Source of the DNA: Patescibacteria group bacterium
GTDB lineage: Bacteria; Patescibacteriota; Gracilibacteria; BD1-5; UBA2023
DNA length: 15,333 nt
Assembly (NCBI GenBank): GCA_030836665.1
Contig: JAUPLX010000018.1
Span: forward strand, 1 to 15,333
Direction: 5' to 3'
Positions 1 through 6,377 of the stretch are shown in pieces. A program made the position numbers and the translations under genes. Positions within the stretch are counted from its first letter, which is position 1, and each line of letters opens with the position of its first letter. Below the pieces are notes generated by a model. The model had not been told where the DNA came from and did not search any database. It saw only the letters and a list, made by a program, of their open reading frames with translations.

Positions 1-404
1 CCGGAGGAGCGGAGATTTTGAATTTCGCGTTGTTTGAATTTTTTTCCTTTCCCGTCCCCGGAGGAACGGAAAGGACAGAAAGACCGTCGGCCTTCCTGTG
101 CGTCGGATGTTAAGGAGCTGCGACCCGAATCCCCGAGGGGCTCCGAATGCGCCAAAGAGTTATATGGAATTCATCGTGGGAGTCAAAACTTTTTCGGAGA
201 TATTTCATATTTGGCATGAAAATCGCGTTCGTTTTTTTACGAACTCCTTTTACCTAAAGGAAAACCTGGATTATTGACAATTTATTTTAACTAATTGTAG
301 TTGATCATATTTTTTATTCTCCGGTTCGACTGTTTCCAGTCATTCACTTCGACGGGAAATCCCTGGTTTTCGATGGTTCCGGTTTTTTTACCGAGGCGGG
401 ATTT
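1..404. other. Region without a convincing gene
   Basis: I see no recognisable gene here. Plus-strand frame 1 is open from the window edge to a TAA at 292-294 if UGA is glycine (TGA at 19-21 and 217-219), but its codon use and composition do not look like the neighbouring genes and I recognise no domain. A 13-base motif CCGGAGGAGCGGA at 1-13 recurs with one change at 58-70. Positions 226-243 can fold as a small GTTCGT/ACGAAC hairpin. Positions 260-330 are AT-rich and contain TTGACA at 274-279 followed 16 nt later by TGTAGT, a promoter-like pair with no obvious plus-strand gene behind it. The stretch is downstream of the minus-strand tRNA-Ile and its terminator. Confidence 0.4.
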
Positions 405-442
405 AAAAAACGCTCTCCGCAGTCGACGGGAGAGCGTTTTTC
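405..442 (-). terminator. Terminator after tRNA-Ile
   Basis: CGCTCTCC at 411-418 pairs perfectly with GGAGAGCG at 429-436, flanked by A-tract and T-tract (405-410 and 437-442), so the hairpin with its U-run works on both strands. It sits about 10 nt beyond the encoded CCA end of tRNA-Ile(CAU) on the minus strand, which is the transcript it most likely ends. Confidence 0.8.
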
Positions 443-494
443 TTGCCGAATTGGTAGGGGCACCTGGGCTTGAACCAGGGACCAACCGGTTATG

Positions 495-1093
495 CGTACC
501 ACTTCGGCTTTCGCCGCCCCTTACGGGTTCGTGGTCTGGACTATCCCTTCACCCGCATGGGGTGCCTGCCGTCTAGTCTCTACACCTTCCTGTTTTCCAG
601 GCTTGGCTCGGGATTGCCATGCATAATGCGAAGGTTTCCCCGAATTTGACAAGTATCACCGAAGAATCGCTTCTTCGGCAGCCCTTGACGGAACATTCCG
701 ATTCGATAATGTTTAGTTATGAAAAAATTATCTAACTGTTCCGTTTGCGGAATCGCGTTGACGGGAAGGCAAACCAAATTCTGTTCCATCGCCTGTAAGA
801 ACAGGCTTCATCAATCGTACTGATCGCAAAAACTCCGGGGAGTTGACAGGAAGATTCAGATTGTGAAGGAATTCGGATGACGGTGCAGCGTTTGCGGTTA
901 CGACAAGAATCTTGCCGCCCTCGCGTTCCACCACGTCGATTCACCCAAAAAAGAATTTAAACTCGACATGCGCTCGCTTTCGAACCGAAGTATCGGCTCG
1001 GTTCGAAAGGAACTCGTCAAATGCGTATTGGTTTGCCATAACTGCCATGCCGAAATTCATTATCCGGAATTGGGTATGGAATGTCCGTCTTTA
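495..1093 (-). ncRNA. Group I intron (Azoarcus/IC3-like) in tRNA-Ile anticodon loop
   Basis: A 599-nt self-splicing type intron on the minus strand. The core is recognisable: GTAGAGACTAGACGG (complement of 569-583) and GGGATAGTCC (complement of 538-547) carry the two P7 strands, GACTA and TAGTC. TGTCAAATTCGG and GAGCCAAGC match P3/P4-P6 segments of the Azoarcus tRNA-Ile intron as I remember it. The complement of 505-516 is a CGGC-GAAA-GCCG hairpin, taken as P9. The last intron base is G (complement of 495), as expected for omega-G. The internal guide GGCTG (complement of 679-683) pairs with exon CGGCT, leaving the required U33-G wobble, and is followed by a P2 hairpin CCGAAGAA/TTCTTCGG (659-678). 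The compact core is about 190 nt; the other ~400 nt are an insertion in the P1 loop, between the 5' splice site and the guide, holding an antisense HNH gene. Confidence 0.88.
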
Positions 1094-1108
1094 AGCCGGC
1101 TGCTCTAA
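719..1108 (+). CDS. HNH homing-type endonuclease, antisense in the intron
   Basis: A 129-aa protein from ATG 719 to TAA 1106-1108, open only if UGA is read as Gly (TGA at 821-823 = residue 35 and 878-880 = residue 54). Residues 7-26 hold a first Cys cluster (CSVC, then CSIAC). Residues 50-74 read KEFGGRCSVCGYDKNLAALA followed by FHHVD, and residues 102-114 are CVLVCHNCHAEIH: the HNH nuclease fold with its two CxxC zinc knuckles and His71/His72 at the active site. Gly54 is the second Gly of the conserved GG before the first CxxC. Homing nucleases of this type normally spread their host intron by cutting intronless alleles. Here the gene lies on the strand opposite to the intron RNA, inside its P1 loop, and residues 126-129 and the stop are encoded by the antisense of the tRNA 5' exon. 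A weak promoter-like TTGACG (685-690) and ATAATG (706-711) would give a nearly leaderless mRNA. Confidence 0.85.
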
Positions 1109-1143
1109 CCACTGAGCTATGCCCCCGTAAAAACGGCGGGGGA

Positions 1144-1170
1144 AGTATACGGAAAGCGGGGGAAAGTCAA
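1144..1170 (-). promoter_or_regulatory. Promoter of tRNA-Ile(CAU)
   Basis: On the minus strand TTGACT (complement of 1165-1170) is followed after 15 nt by TATACT (complement of 1144-1149), placing the transcription start about 10 nt before the tRNA 5' end at 1126. The spacer is shorter than the usual 17; shifting the -35 by one base gives 16. Confidence 0.6.
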
Positions 1171-1187
1171 AAGTCCGAACGTTCGAA

Positions 1188-1223
1188 AAACAAAAGCGCG
1201 TCCCGAATCGGGACGCGCTTTTT
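1188..1223 (-). terminator. Terminator after tRNA-Ser(GCU)
   Basis: AAGCGCGTCCCG and CGGGACGCGCTT form a near-perfect GC-rich hairpin around 1194-1220. On the minus strand it is followed by CTTTTGTTTTT, directly downstream of tRNA-Ser(GCU). The T-run on the plus strand makes it potentially bidirectional. It separates the tRNA-Ser and tRNA-Ile transcription units. Confidence 0.8.
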
Positions 1224-1233
1224 TCACGTTCGC

Positions 1234-1326
1234 TGGCGGTGAGTGGGGGATTCGAACCCCCGCGGCACCTTGCGGCACCCTACAGGTTTAGCAAACCCGC
1301 CTCTTCAGCCACTTGAGTAACTCACC
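1234..1326 (-). tRNA. tRNA-Ser(GCU)
   Basis: The 93-nt minus-strand sequence has acceptor GGTGAGT/ACTCACC, discriminator G and an encoded CCA. The anticodon loop TTGCTAA gives GCU, reading AGC and AGU. The long variable arm (GGGTGCC GCAA GGTGCCG) is the class II arm of Ser tRNAs, and the T-arm is GGGGG-TTCGAAT-CCCCC. Confidence 0.95.
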
Positions 1327-1356
1327 AGAGAAGCCCCGAAATCGGGAAGCCGCGGT

Positions 1357-1384
1357 ATCCTAACGAAAAAAATACGGGAATCAA
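1357..1384 (-). promoter_or_regulatory. Possible promoter of tRNA-Ser(GCU)
   Basis: On the minus strand TTGATT (complement of 1379-1384), a 16-nt spacer and TAGGAT (complement of 1357-1362) stand about 30 nt before the tRNA 5' end. Both boxes are imperfect. Confidence 0.3.
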
Positions 1385-1410
1385 ATCGGATTCGGCAGGG
1401 TGGAAACCCC

Positions 1411-1749
1411 CTATTCGGCGGACTCCAAGAATATCCGGTTCTCGAATCCGCCCCGCTTTTCGCGACGATCGGTTTGTACGCGCCGGATTTCTTCCGGAGA
1501 AATGGAGAATTCGCGAGCGACGGCGTCGAGAACCTCCAAAACGTCGGCGATTTCCTTGGTGATTTCGTCACGATCTCCGGATAAGGCGGCTTCATGGGCT
1601 TCGTTCGATTCCTCGAGTATCTTCGCGGCGAGGGCGGCGACGAATTCCGCACGGTTTTCCAATATGCGGAAAGACGGGGTATCGCCGTTCGTCCGGATGA
1701 TTTCGGGAATCCGATCCCGAACGAGCTTGTGGTAGTCGACTTTGGACAT
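1411..1749 (-). CDS. MazG-like nucleoside triphosphate pyrophosphohydrolase
   Basis: A 112-aa protein (ATG at 1749, TAG stop). It begins with the KLVRDRIPEII motif (residues 8-18) typical of small all-alpha NTP pyrophosphohydrolases of the MazG/PRA-PH type. The metal-binding acidic pattern is present: KILEESNEAHEA (Glu46, Glu47, Glu50) followed by EITKEIADVLEVLDA (Glu66, Asp69). Such enzymes hydrolyse (d)NTPs to the monophosphate plus pyrophosphate and often clean the nucleotide pool; the substrate cannot be told from sequence. It lies between two tRNA-Ser genes on the same strand. A TATTAT at 1769-1774 stands 20 nt before the ATG with only a poor -35, and no Shine-Dalgarno is visible. It has no in-frame TGA. 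Confidence 0.85.
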   Translation of the reverse strand: MSKVDYHKLVRDRIPEIIRTNGDTPSFRILENRAEFVAALAAKILEESNEAHEAALSGDRDEITKEIADVLEVLDAVAREFSISPEEIRRVQTDRREKRGGFENRIFLESAE

Positions 1750-1852
1750 GGGGCGCGGTTACCCGCCGATAATAGCGGTTTTTAAAAAAAACGAAATCCG
1801 TTCGTCATGGGGGCTGCGAGCTCGCCCAACCGCGCTGCGTGCGACGCTAAAA

Positions 1853-1878
1853 CCCCCGGCCTGACGGCCGGGGGTTTT
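1853..1878 (-). terminator. Bidirectional terminator after tRNA-Ser(UGA)
   Basis: CCCCCGGCC (1853-1861) and GGCCGGGGG (1866-1874) form a 9-bp hairpin with loop TGAC, flanked by AAAA and TTTT so that it ends in U's on either strand. It lies 11 nt beyond the CCA of tRNA-Ser(UGA) on the minus strand. Confidence 0.85.
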
Positions 1879-1888
1879 CATGATCGAC

Positions 1889-1976
1889 TGGCGGAGAGAC
1901 AGGGATTCGAACCCTGGGTGTCTTTCGACACGACGGTTTTCAAGACCGTTGCAATCGACCACTCTGCCATCTCTCC
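1889..1976 (-). tRNA. tRNA-Ser(UGA)
   Basis: An 88-nt class II tRNA on the minus strand: acceptor GGAGAGA/TCTCTCC, discriminator G, encoded CCA, anticodon loop CTTGAAA (anticodon UGA, reading UCA and other UCN), variable arm GTGTCGAAAGACAC and T-arm CAGGG-TTCGAAT-CCCTG. The anticodon UGA reads serine codons; it is not the tRNA that would decode UGA. Confidence 0.95.
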
Positions 1977-1989
1977 GGAAAGCTGGCCG

Positions 1990-2017
1990 ATAATACGCAT
2001 TCCGAGCGCCCCGTCAA
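1990..2017 (-). promoter_or_regulatory. Promoter of tRNA-Ser(UGA)
   Basis: On the minus strand TTGACG (complement of 2012-2017), a 16-nt spacer and TATTAT (complement of 1990-1995) are placed so that transcription would begin a few nt before the tRNA 5' end at 1976. Confidence 0.6.
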
Positions 2018-2059
2018 TCGTGCGAAAGCGAGTTTCTCTCGCCTTTTCCCGATTCTCGA

Positions 2060-2065
2060 TATAAT
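2060..2065 (+). promoter_or_regulatory. -10 box of the TPR lipoprotein gene, leaderless start likely
   Basis: A perfect TATAAT ends 8 nt before the ATG at 2074. Transcription about 7 nt downstream of the box would begin within a base or two of the ATG, so the mRNA may be leaderless. I see no convincing -35 hexamer. Confidence 0.5.
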
Positions 2066-2073
2066 CGGCGGCG

Positions 2074-3564
2074 ATGAAAAAACGCGTACTGTTCGTCCTT
2101 CCGCTCGTCCTCGCCTCGTGTTCGCTTTCCTCGGGGAGTTTTTCGAATTCTTCCAAAACCAAGGATGGCGGGCACCTCCCCGCCACGATGACGTGATTCT
2201 CCGAAACGGAAGCGCCAGAAACGGGATCCGGATTCGTCGAGCGGCAGTCGAAGGAAGAGAAAGTATCGGAAGCCAAACGCCGCCTCAATCTCCGTTCGAT
2301 CATCCGGAAGGGCGACTACTACTCGATTAAAAACGACAAGGAGGCGGCTCTCCGATACTACGAAAGCGCCCTTTCCAAACTGGGGAAAGACCGCGTCGTC
2401 GAACAAAAGATGGCCGACGTGCTCTTCGAACTCAAACGTTTCGAGGAAGCCTATTCGCACTACCGGCTCCTTCCGCTCAAAGAAATCGACGCCGTTACCA
2501 AAGAGCGGCTCCTTTCGGCGTTCATGTTCGACGAAAAACAGACCGGAAGACAGGCGGAACTCGATGCCATGCCTTTCGACCCAGCCGAAAAAGAGTACTA
2601 TTCCGTAGTCGGGACGTGCTATACCGGCATCCACAATTGCGTCGTGCGCATCCAGGAATACGGGGGATCGGAACCGCGGCTCAAGGAACTCTTCGACAAT
2701 ATCAAGGATTACGAGAGCCTTTCGGGAGATTACCAGTACCGCAACGCGCTCTTAGCCGGGACGTTTTTCAAACAGAAACAGTACCTCGCCGCGGCGAAGA
2801 TTGCGGAAGAAATCGTGGAAAAACGGCCGGACTACCGGAGCGCGATCAAAATCGCGGGATTCGCGCGTTTCGAATACGGAAACTACGACCGGGCGAACGC
2901 GATGCTGAAACGGTACTTCGATTTCGACCCGAAAGACGTACAGGTGGCCTATGCCCTCGGCATCATCAATTACTATCTCGAAGATTACGCGACTTCGAAC
3001 CTGTATTTCAACAACGCCGTCATCAACGGATACCGCCCGAAAACCGAACTCGAGCGCCGTCTCGTATACAACTATTACCTCATGGACGACAAAAAGGGGA
3101 CGTTCAAGATCTTCCGATACCTCCTCGAAGAAGAGGATTCCACGAACGAAGACTTCGAAATCGCCGTTTTCACCGCCATCGAAGAGAAAGAATACGGCAA
3201 AGCGTACCTCTGGGCGGAAAAGGGAATGGAGCGGTTCCCGGACAACGACCGCCTCGTCGCGATGCGCGGCTGGGTATCGGAAATCCGTGGCGAGGACGAC
3301 AAGGCCGTAAAGGATTTTGGAAAAGCGCTCGACATGAACCGAAGAAACCCCATCGCGCTTCTTCGGTTCGGAATATTTTACAAAAACAAGGGAGACGTTA
3401 CCCTGGCGAAGAGCTATCTCGAAGCGGCCAAGGAGGCCGATACCTCCGGAACCTTCGGCGACGACGCCATCAAGGCATTGGAAGAGCTCGCCTCCGCGAC
3501 GGCCAGCGCAACCACCGGTTCCACGGCCTCCGGAACGAACGCCGATTCCGGCAAAACCCGCTAA
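2074..3564 (+). CDS. TPR-repeat lipoprotein
   Basis: A 496-aa protein read from ATG 2074 through a TGA at 2194-2196 (residue 41, read as Gly) to TAA. In the standard code the gene would be broken and appear to start at Met113 (2410). The N-terminus MKKRVLFVLPLVLASCS is a lipoprotein signal peptide with lipobox LASC, so Cys16 should be diacylated and the protein anchored on the outer face of the membrane. A low-complexity Ser/Lys/Gly linker follows. The rest is helical tetratricopeptide-like repeats, for example a TPR pair near residues 400-465, suggesting a protein-interaction scaffold. The tail is Ala/Ser/Thr-rich. The UGA falls in the linker, so it does not itself tell which amino acid is inserted. 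The next gene starts 11 nt later. The partner is unknown. Confidence 0.85.
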
Positions 3565-3575
3565 CCAACTTTCCC

Positions 3576-4163
3576 ATGTCCGAATCCCGTAAAGAAAACG
3601 AAGGCGAAAGGCGCCGGAGCGCTCCCGAGATATCCGCGGGAGTTTTGAAGGAAAAGGAGAAATCCGATCTCGAAGGCCGGATCGTCGATACGATGCGCAA
3701 ACTCGGTTCCCGGCTTACGAAAAAGGAAATTCTGTCATTGGCGCAAAAGATCGAAGTTTCGAAAGGCTTGGACGAACTGAAGAAAAGCCTCGAAAACGAA
3801 GCGAAATTTTCCAAGGACATCCCCGACGACGTGCTCGAGGAAGTATGCCGGCTCATCCAGGAAGCCCGGGAAATTACCGAATCCGGACTGAAGGAACTCC
3901 GGCTCGAAATCACGAAAACCAATCCTACCAAACAGTACGATATCGACGCCTCGACGTACTATTCGAACCGCTTCCCTTGGGTAAAGCGCCTGGAGGAGAC
4001 GGAACTCGGCAAGAGCGTGGTCATCGACATCGAGGGCTTCCTCGTCGGCGCGTTCGACAGCGCCGTGGGAATCGTGAGGCTCCTTTTGGCTCTCGTGGGC
4101 GACCTGTTCCTCCTTCCCAAACACGCCTACGAACACTTCCGCGACAAAAAAGCCCGAAAGTAG
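3576..4163 (+). CDS. Hypothetical protein with hydrophobic C-terminal segment
   Basis: A 195-aa protein (ATG 3576, TAG stop) starting 11 nt after the TPR lipoprotein, so probably co-transcribed. I do not recognise a family. Residues 1-75 are highly charged and helical (many Glu/Lys/Arg); residues 76-115 look like further amphipathic helix. A Tyr-rich stretch near 121-136 (YDIDASTYYSNRFPW) precedes a hydrophobic segment at about 150-180 that could be one membrane helix or a hairpin, followed by a basic tail ending DKKARK. There is no signal peptide at the N-terminus. It has no in-frame TGA and its codon use is like its neighbours. It could be a tail-anchored partner of the lipoprotein, but that rests only on position. 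Confidence 0.75.
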   Translation: MSESRKENEGERRRSAPEISAGVLKEKEKSDLEGRIVDTMRKLGSRLTKKEILSLAQKIEVSKGLDELKKSLENEAKFSKDIPDDVLEEVCRLIQEAREITESGLKELRLEITKTNPTKQYDIDASTYYSNRFPWVKRLEETELGKSVVIDIEGFLVGAFDSAVGIVRLLLALVGDLFLLPKHAYEHFRDKKARK

Positions 4164-4169
4164 TGCGGA

Positions 4170-4838
4170 TTATCCGAGGAACCTCGCTATCGTAGTGAGG
4201 TTCCTTTCATTTTCGATGCTCTCTAAAACCTCCCAACCGGACTGAGCGAGTTCACGGGAAAGAACGGTCGGTTCAAGCGCGAAATACGTGCGCGGCTTTC
4301 CGGAAAACGGGATATGGAACACTCCTGACGAGTCGCGACGTTTGCCATACTTCGCCAAGTTGGACGCCGAGAGAAGATTCCAATTCGTCATAAGCAGCAT
4401 CCCATTGGGAGCAAGCACGGAAGCGAATTCGTCCAAGGCTTTCCGGCGGTCCTCCTCAGTCAGCAGGTGATGGAAGCTCGCTACCGCGAAAACGGCATCG
4501 AATTTTTCTCCTTCGCGAATTTCCGGAACGGTTCGAAGATTCCGCATATCGCCCGCGCGGAAATTCCGATTGGGGAAATCCTTTTTCGCTACGGATACGA
4601 GGATTTTCGAAGCGTCGACGCCCAAATATTCGAAATTCGGACCGAATTTCCCTTCCAAAACGTTCAAAAGCCTTCCGGAACCGGATCAGATATCCAGTAT
4701 CCGCGGGTGGGGATTTTTTTCGGACAGCCGTTCGCAAAGGGCGGCGATTTCTTGCCACTCCATATTTTTCCGAGATTGGGCGAACGAGGTGCCGAATGCG
4801 TCGTAGGCATTGGCCGGGAGCGGCGAATCGGACGGCAT
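4170..4838 (-). CDS. Class I SAM-dependent methyltransferase
   Basis: A 222-aa protein from ATG 4838 to TAA 4170-4172. SAM-binding motif I is ILDIGSGSGRLL (residues 47-58), in which Gly51 is the TGA at 4686-4688; this is the first Gly of the GxGxG loop, so the TGA must be glycine for a working site. Motif II is FEYLGVDASKILVSVAKKD, followed by a GDMRNL stretch (acidic residue near the adenine) and FDAVFAVASFHHLL (motif IV region). The N-terminus (YDAFGTSFAQSRKN) matches the helix that caps SAM in small-molecule or tRNA methyltransferases of the Methyltransf_11/25 type. The substrate is unknown. The ATG overlaps the stop of the Rrf2 gene by one base (TAATG), so translation is probably coupled. 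In the standard code it would appear truncated and lack its SAM motif. Confidence 0.88.
4177..4205. terminator. Convergent terminator hairpin
   Basis: AGGAACCTCGCTA and TAGTGAGGTTCCT pair over 13 positions (one G-U) around a TCG loop, then TTCATTTT on the plus strand. It lies just past the TAG of the 195-aa gene (ending 4163) and inside the 3' end of the convergent methyltransferase gene. It most likely ends the plus-strand lipoprotein operon, and may slow minus-strand transcription as well. Confidence 0.6.
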
Positions 4839-5206
4839 TAGAGACGCGTAATGGACAAGATGGACTCAAATCCCCGCTGGAGATTCTTTATGACCGGAGC
4901 AATGGAACAGTTCGAGGACGAAGAACACCCCTTTCCGGAACAGAGGGCGATGGACAGATTTTCCCCAGCAGCGACGAGAACGTCCTTGACGCTCACGTTC
5001 TCCCGACAAGAAGAAACGCCTCCGGTACGTCCTTTCTTAGAGGTGAGGATGCCGGATTTTTCCAATTTTGCCGCGACCTTCCGAAGCATGGGCAAAGGGA
5101 TTCCGGTGTTTTCCGAAAGTTTTTCGAGCGTATGGATTCCCGGATTTTCCGAGAGGAATTTCACGAGGAGCAGCGCGTACTCCGAGGATGCGGATATCTT
5201 GAACAT
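4838..5206 (-). CDS. Rrf2-family transcriptional regulator, probable Fe-S sensor
   Basis: A 122-aa protein of typical Rrf2 length. MFKISASSEYALLLVKFLSE is the first helix of the family (compare the S/T-x-x-x-x-YAL motif). The winged helix follows, with the recognition region NTGIPLPMLRKVAAKLEKSG and the wing SKKGRTGGV. Near the C-terminus Cys89, Cys94 and Cys100 (C-x4-C-x5-C) match the cluster ligand pattern of IscR/NsrR-type members, so it probably binds an Fe-S cluster and senses iron, NO or oxygen stress. The gene sits downstream of superoxide reductase, ferredoxin and Era, and overlaps both neighbours by one base (TAATG), so it may autoregulate this operon. It has no in-frame TGA. Confidence 0.88.
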   Translation of the reverse strand: MFKISASSEYALLLVKFLSENPGIHTLEKLSENTGIPLPMLRKVAAKLEKSGILTSKKGRTGGVSSCRENVSVKDVLVAAGENLSIALCSGKGCSSSSNCSIAPVIKNLQRGFESILSITRL

Positions 5207-6042
5207 TATTTCAAAAGGGAATCTACCAGTTTGCGGTTTTTCTTCCAGTGCGGATCGACCTTCACCCGGAGCGCGAGAAAAATTTTCTTATCGAAGATCT
5301 TTTCGAGATCCAAACGCGCCGTCATGCCGATTTGGCGGATAACCTCCCCGCCCTTTCCTACCGCGATGCGTTTTTGGGAATCGCGTTCGACGACGAGATA
5401 CGCGAGGATGCGCAAGAGCCCGCCCTCCTCTTCGAATTCCTCGACGTTGACGTAGAGGTCGTGGGGGATTTCTTCGGAAAGCAGCTGGAACGCTTTTTCG
5501 CGGATGATTTCGGAAACGCGGGTGTACGGGTCTTGGTCGGTATAATAATCTTCCCCATAGAACGGAACTCCTTCCGGAAGGAGTTCCGTCACGGCCTCGA
5601 CCAATTCCTTAAAGCCTTCGCGATTCACGCTCGAAACGGCGATTTGGGAACCCTTCTCGACGCCCTTCATGGCGACGTCCCATTTGGAAAACACCTTCAG
5701 TACGGGCTTGTTGCAATTCGCTACGAGCTCGTCGATCTTACGTTCTTCGTCTCCGAACGGACGGGAGGAGTCCACGAAACGCACGACGGCGTCGGCATCG
5801 CCGATGGCCCTTCCCGCGACGGCGTTGATGCGGATATTGAAATCGTCCACGGCCTCATGGATTCCCGGAGTGTCGAAAAATATGATTTGACGGGAATCGT
5901 CAGTGTATATTCATCGAATGGATTTTCTCGTAGTCTGCGGGCGATTGGAAACGATGCCGACCTTCTCTTCCAGAAGAGCGTTCAAAAAACTCGATTTTCC
6001 GGAATTCGGGCGTCCGACGAGCGCGACGTAACCTACTCTCAT
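5206..6042 (-). CDS. era: GTPase Era, 16S rRNA maturation / 30S assembly
   Basis: A 278-aa protein from ATG 6042, near the usual Era length (about 300). G domain: G1 GRPNSGKSS (residues 10-18), G2 PQTTR, G3 DTPG, then the G4 position is SKWD (119-122) instead of NKxD. The C-terminal KH domain has AVGKGGEVIRQIG (GKGG at 229-232) and LALRVKVDPHW, as in Era, which binds the 3' end of 16S rRNA. Codon 44 is TGA (5911-5913). In Era alignments this site, just after PQTTR (E. coli ...RIVGIHT, B. subtilis ...KVQGVLT), is glycine. In the standard code the first 64 residues with G1-G3 would be lost. The start overlaps the upstream ferredoxin gene by 10 nt and the stop overlaps the rrf2-type start by 1 nt. 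Confidence 0.95.
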
Positions 6043-6353
6043 CGTTTTTCCGGATTATGGATCGTGGGGAATCGCGCTTCTTCGGCGGACGGTTCGGTTT
6101 TCGAAACCTTCCCGAGTTCCGCCAGCTTTCGAAGGAACACTTCGCTCGCTTTTACGGGGTTTCCTCTCGTAAAAAGCTCCTTGTCGAAGACGAAATTCGG
6201 GCCCTCGGCACATTTTCATCGACAAGCGCATTCTTCGATGGCAATTTTGTCATCTTTGTCGAATTTGGCCTTATCGGCACGGAGTCGCGCGAGAACGTAT
6301 TTCGCATGGCGTTCCGAACAGGTACGTCCGGTGCAAACCTTCATTACGGGCAT
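6033..6353 (-). CDS. Thioredoxin-like [2Fe-2S] ferredoxin
   Basis: A 106-aa protein (ATG 6353; a second ATG at 6344 would give 103 aa and start directly at MKVCTGRTC). The pattern Cys7-x4-Cys12 (VCTGRTC) and ECACRGKCAEGPNFVF with Cys44-x3-Cys48 is that of thioredoxin-fold 2Fe-2S ferredoxins, related to the NuoE C-terminal domain. Residue 46 is the TGA at 6216-6218; family members have Gly here (C-x-G-x-C followed by GPN). A second TGA (6039-6041) is the third-last codon, followed by GAG and TAG. The protein is probably a cytosolic one-electron carrier. It follows the superoxide reductase gene by 24 nt and overlaps era, so it may supply or take electrons in the same stress response. Confidence 0.85.
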
Positions 6354-6377
6354 ATTCGGTTTAATAGGGGATTCTTC

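Larger units (their letters stand above)
452..1126 (-). tRNA. tRNA-Ile(CAU), split by a group I intron
   Basis: The minus strand gives a 5' exon of exactly 33 nt (1126 down to 1094, GGGGGCA ... GCCGGCT) and a 3' exon of 43 nt (494 down to 452, starting CATAACC and ending in an encoded CCA). Joined they form a 76-nt cloverleaf: 7-bp acceptor GGGGGCA/TGCCCCT with a G-U end pair, D-stem GCTC/GAGC, anticodon stem GCCGG/CCGGT, loop CTCATAA and T-arm CCTGG-TTCAAGC-CCAGG. The anticodon is CAU. The body resembles E. coli-type tRNA-Ile2 (for example TTGGTC in the variable region and TTCAAG in the T-loop) rather than elongator or initiator Met, so I assign Ile; its C34 would then be converted to lysidine by TilS to read AUA. 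The exon boundary after U33 is the position seen in the Azoarcus tRNA-Ile(CAU) intron. Elongator Met remains possible. Confidence 0.87.

Noticed and set aside
1091..1126. 5' half of a tRNA-Leu(UAA), from CTTAA in the loop
   Set aside because: There is no long variable arm and the acceptor pairs perfectly with the 3' exon at 452-494, which supplies CATAA after the intron.
1889..1976. tRNA with anticodon UGA as the decoder of UGA
   Set aside because: Anticodon UGA reads UCA (Ser). Decoding UGA as Gly needs anticodon UCA, which is not in this window.
2616..3575. Long plus-strand frame upstream of the 195-aa gene
   Set aside because: It overlaps the TPR lipoprotein in another frame and is rich in Arg/Pro shadow composition; only the part from ATG 3576 looks like protein.
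5206..5850. Era as a truncated or decayed gene starting at 5850
   Set aside because: The missing G1-G3 motifs are present in the same frame just upstream of an in-frame TGA; the same pattern recurs in many genes, so recoding explains it better than a pseudogene.
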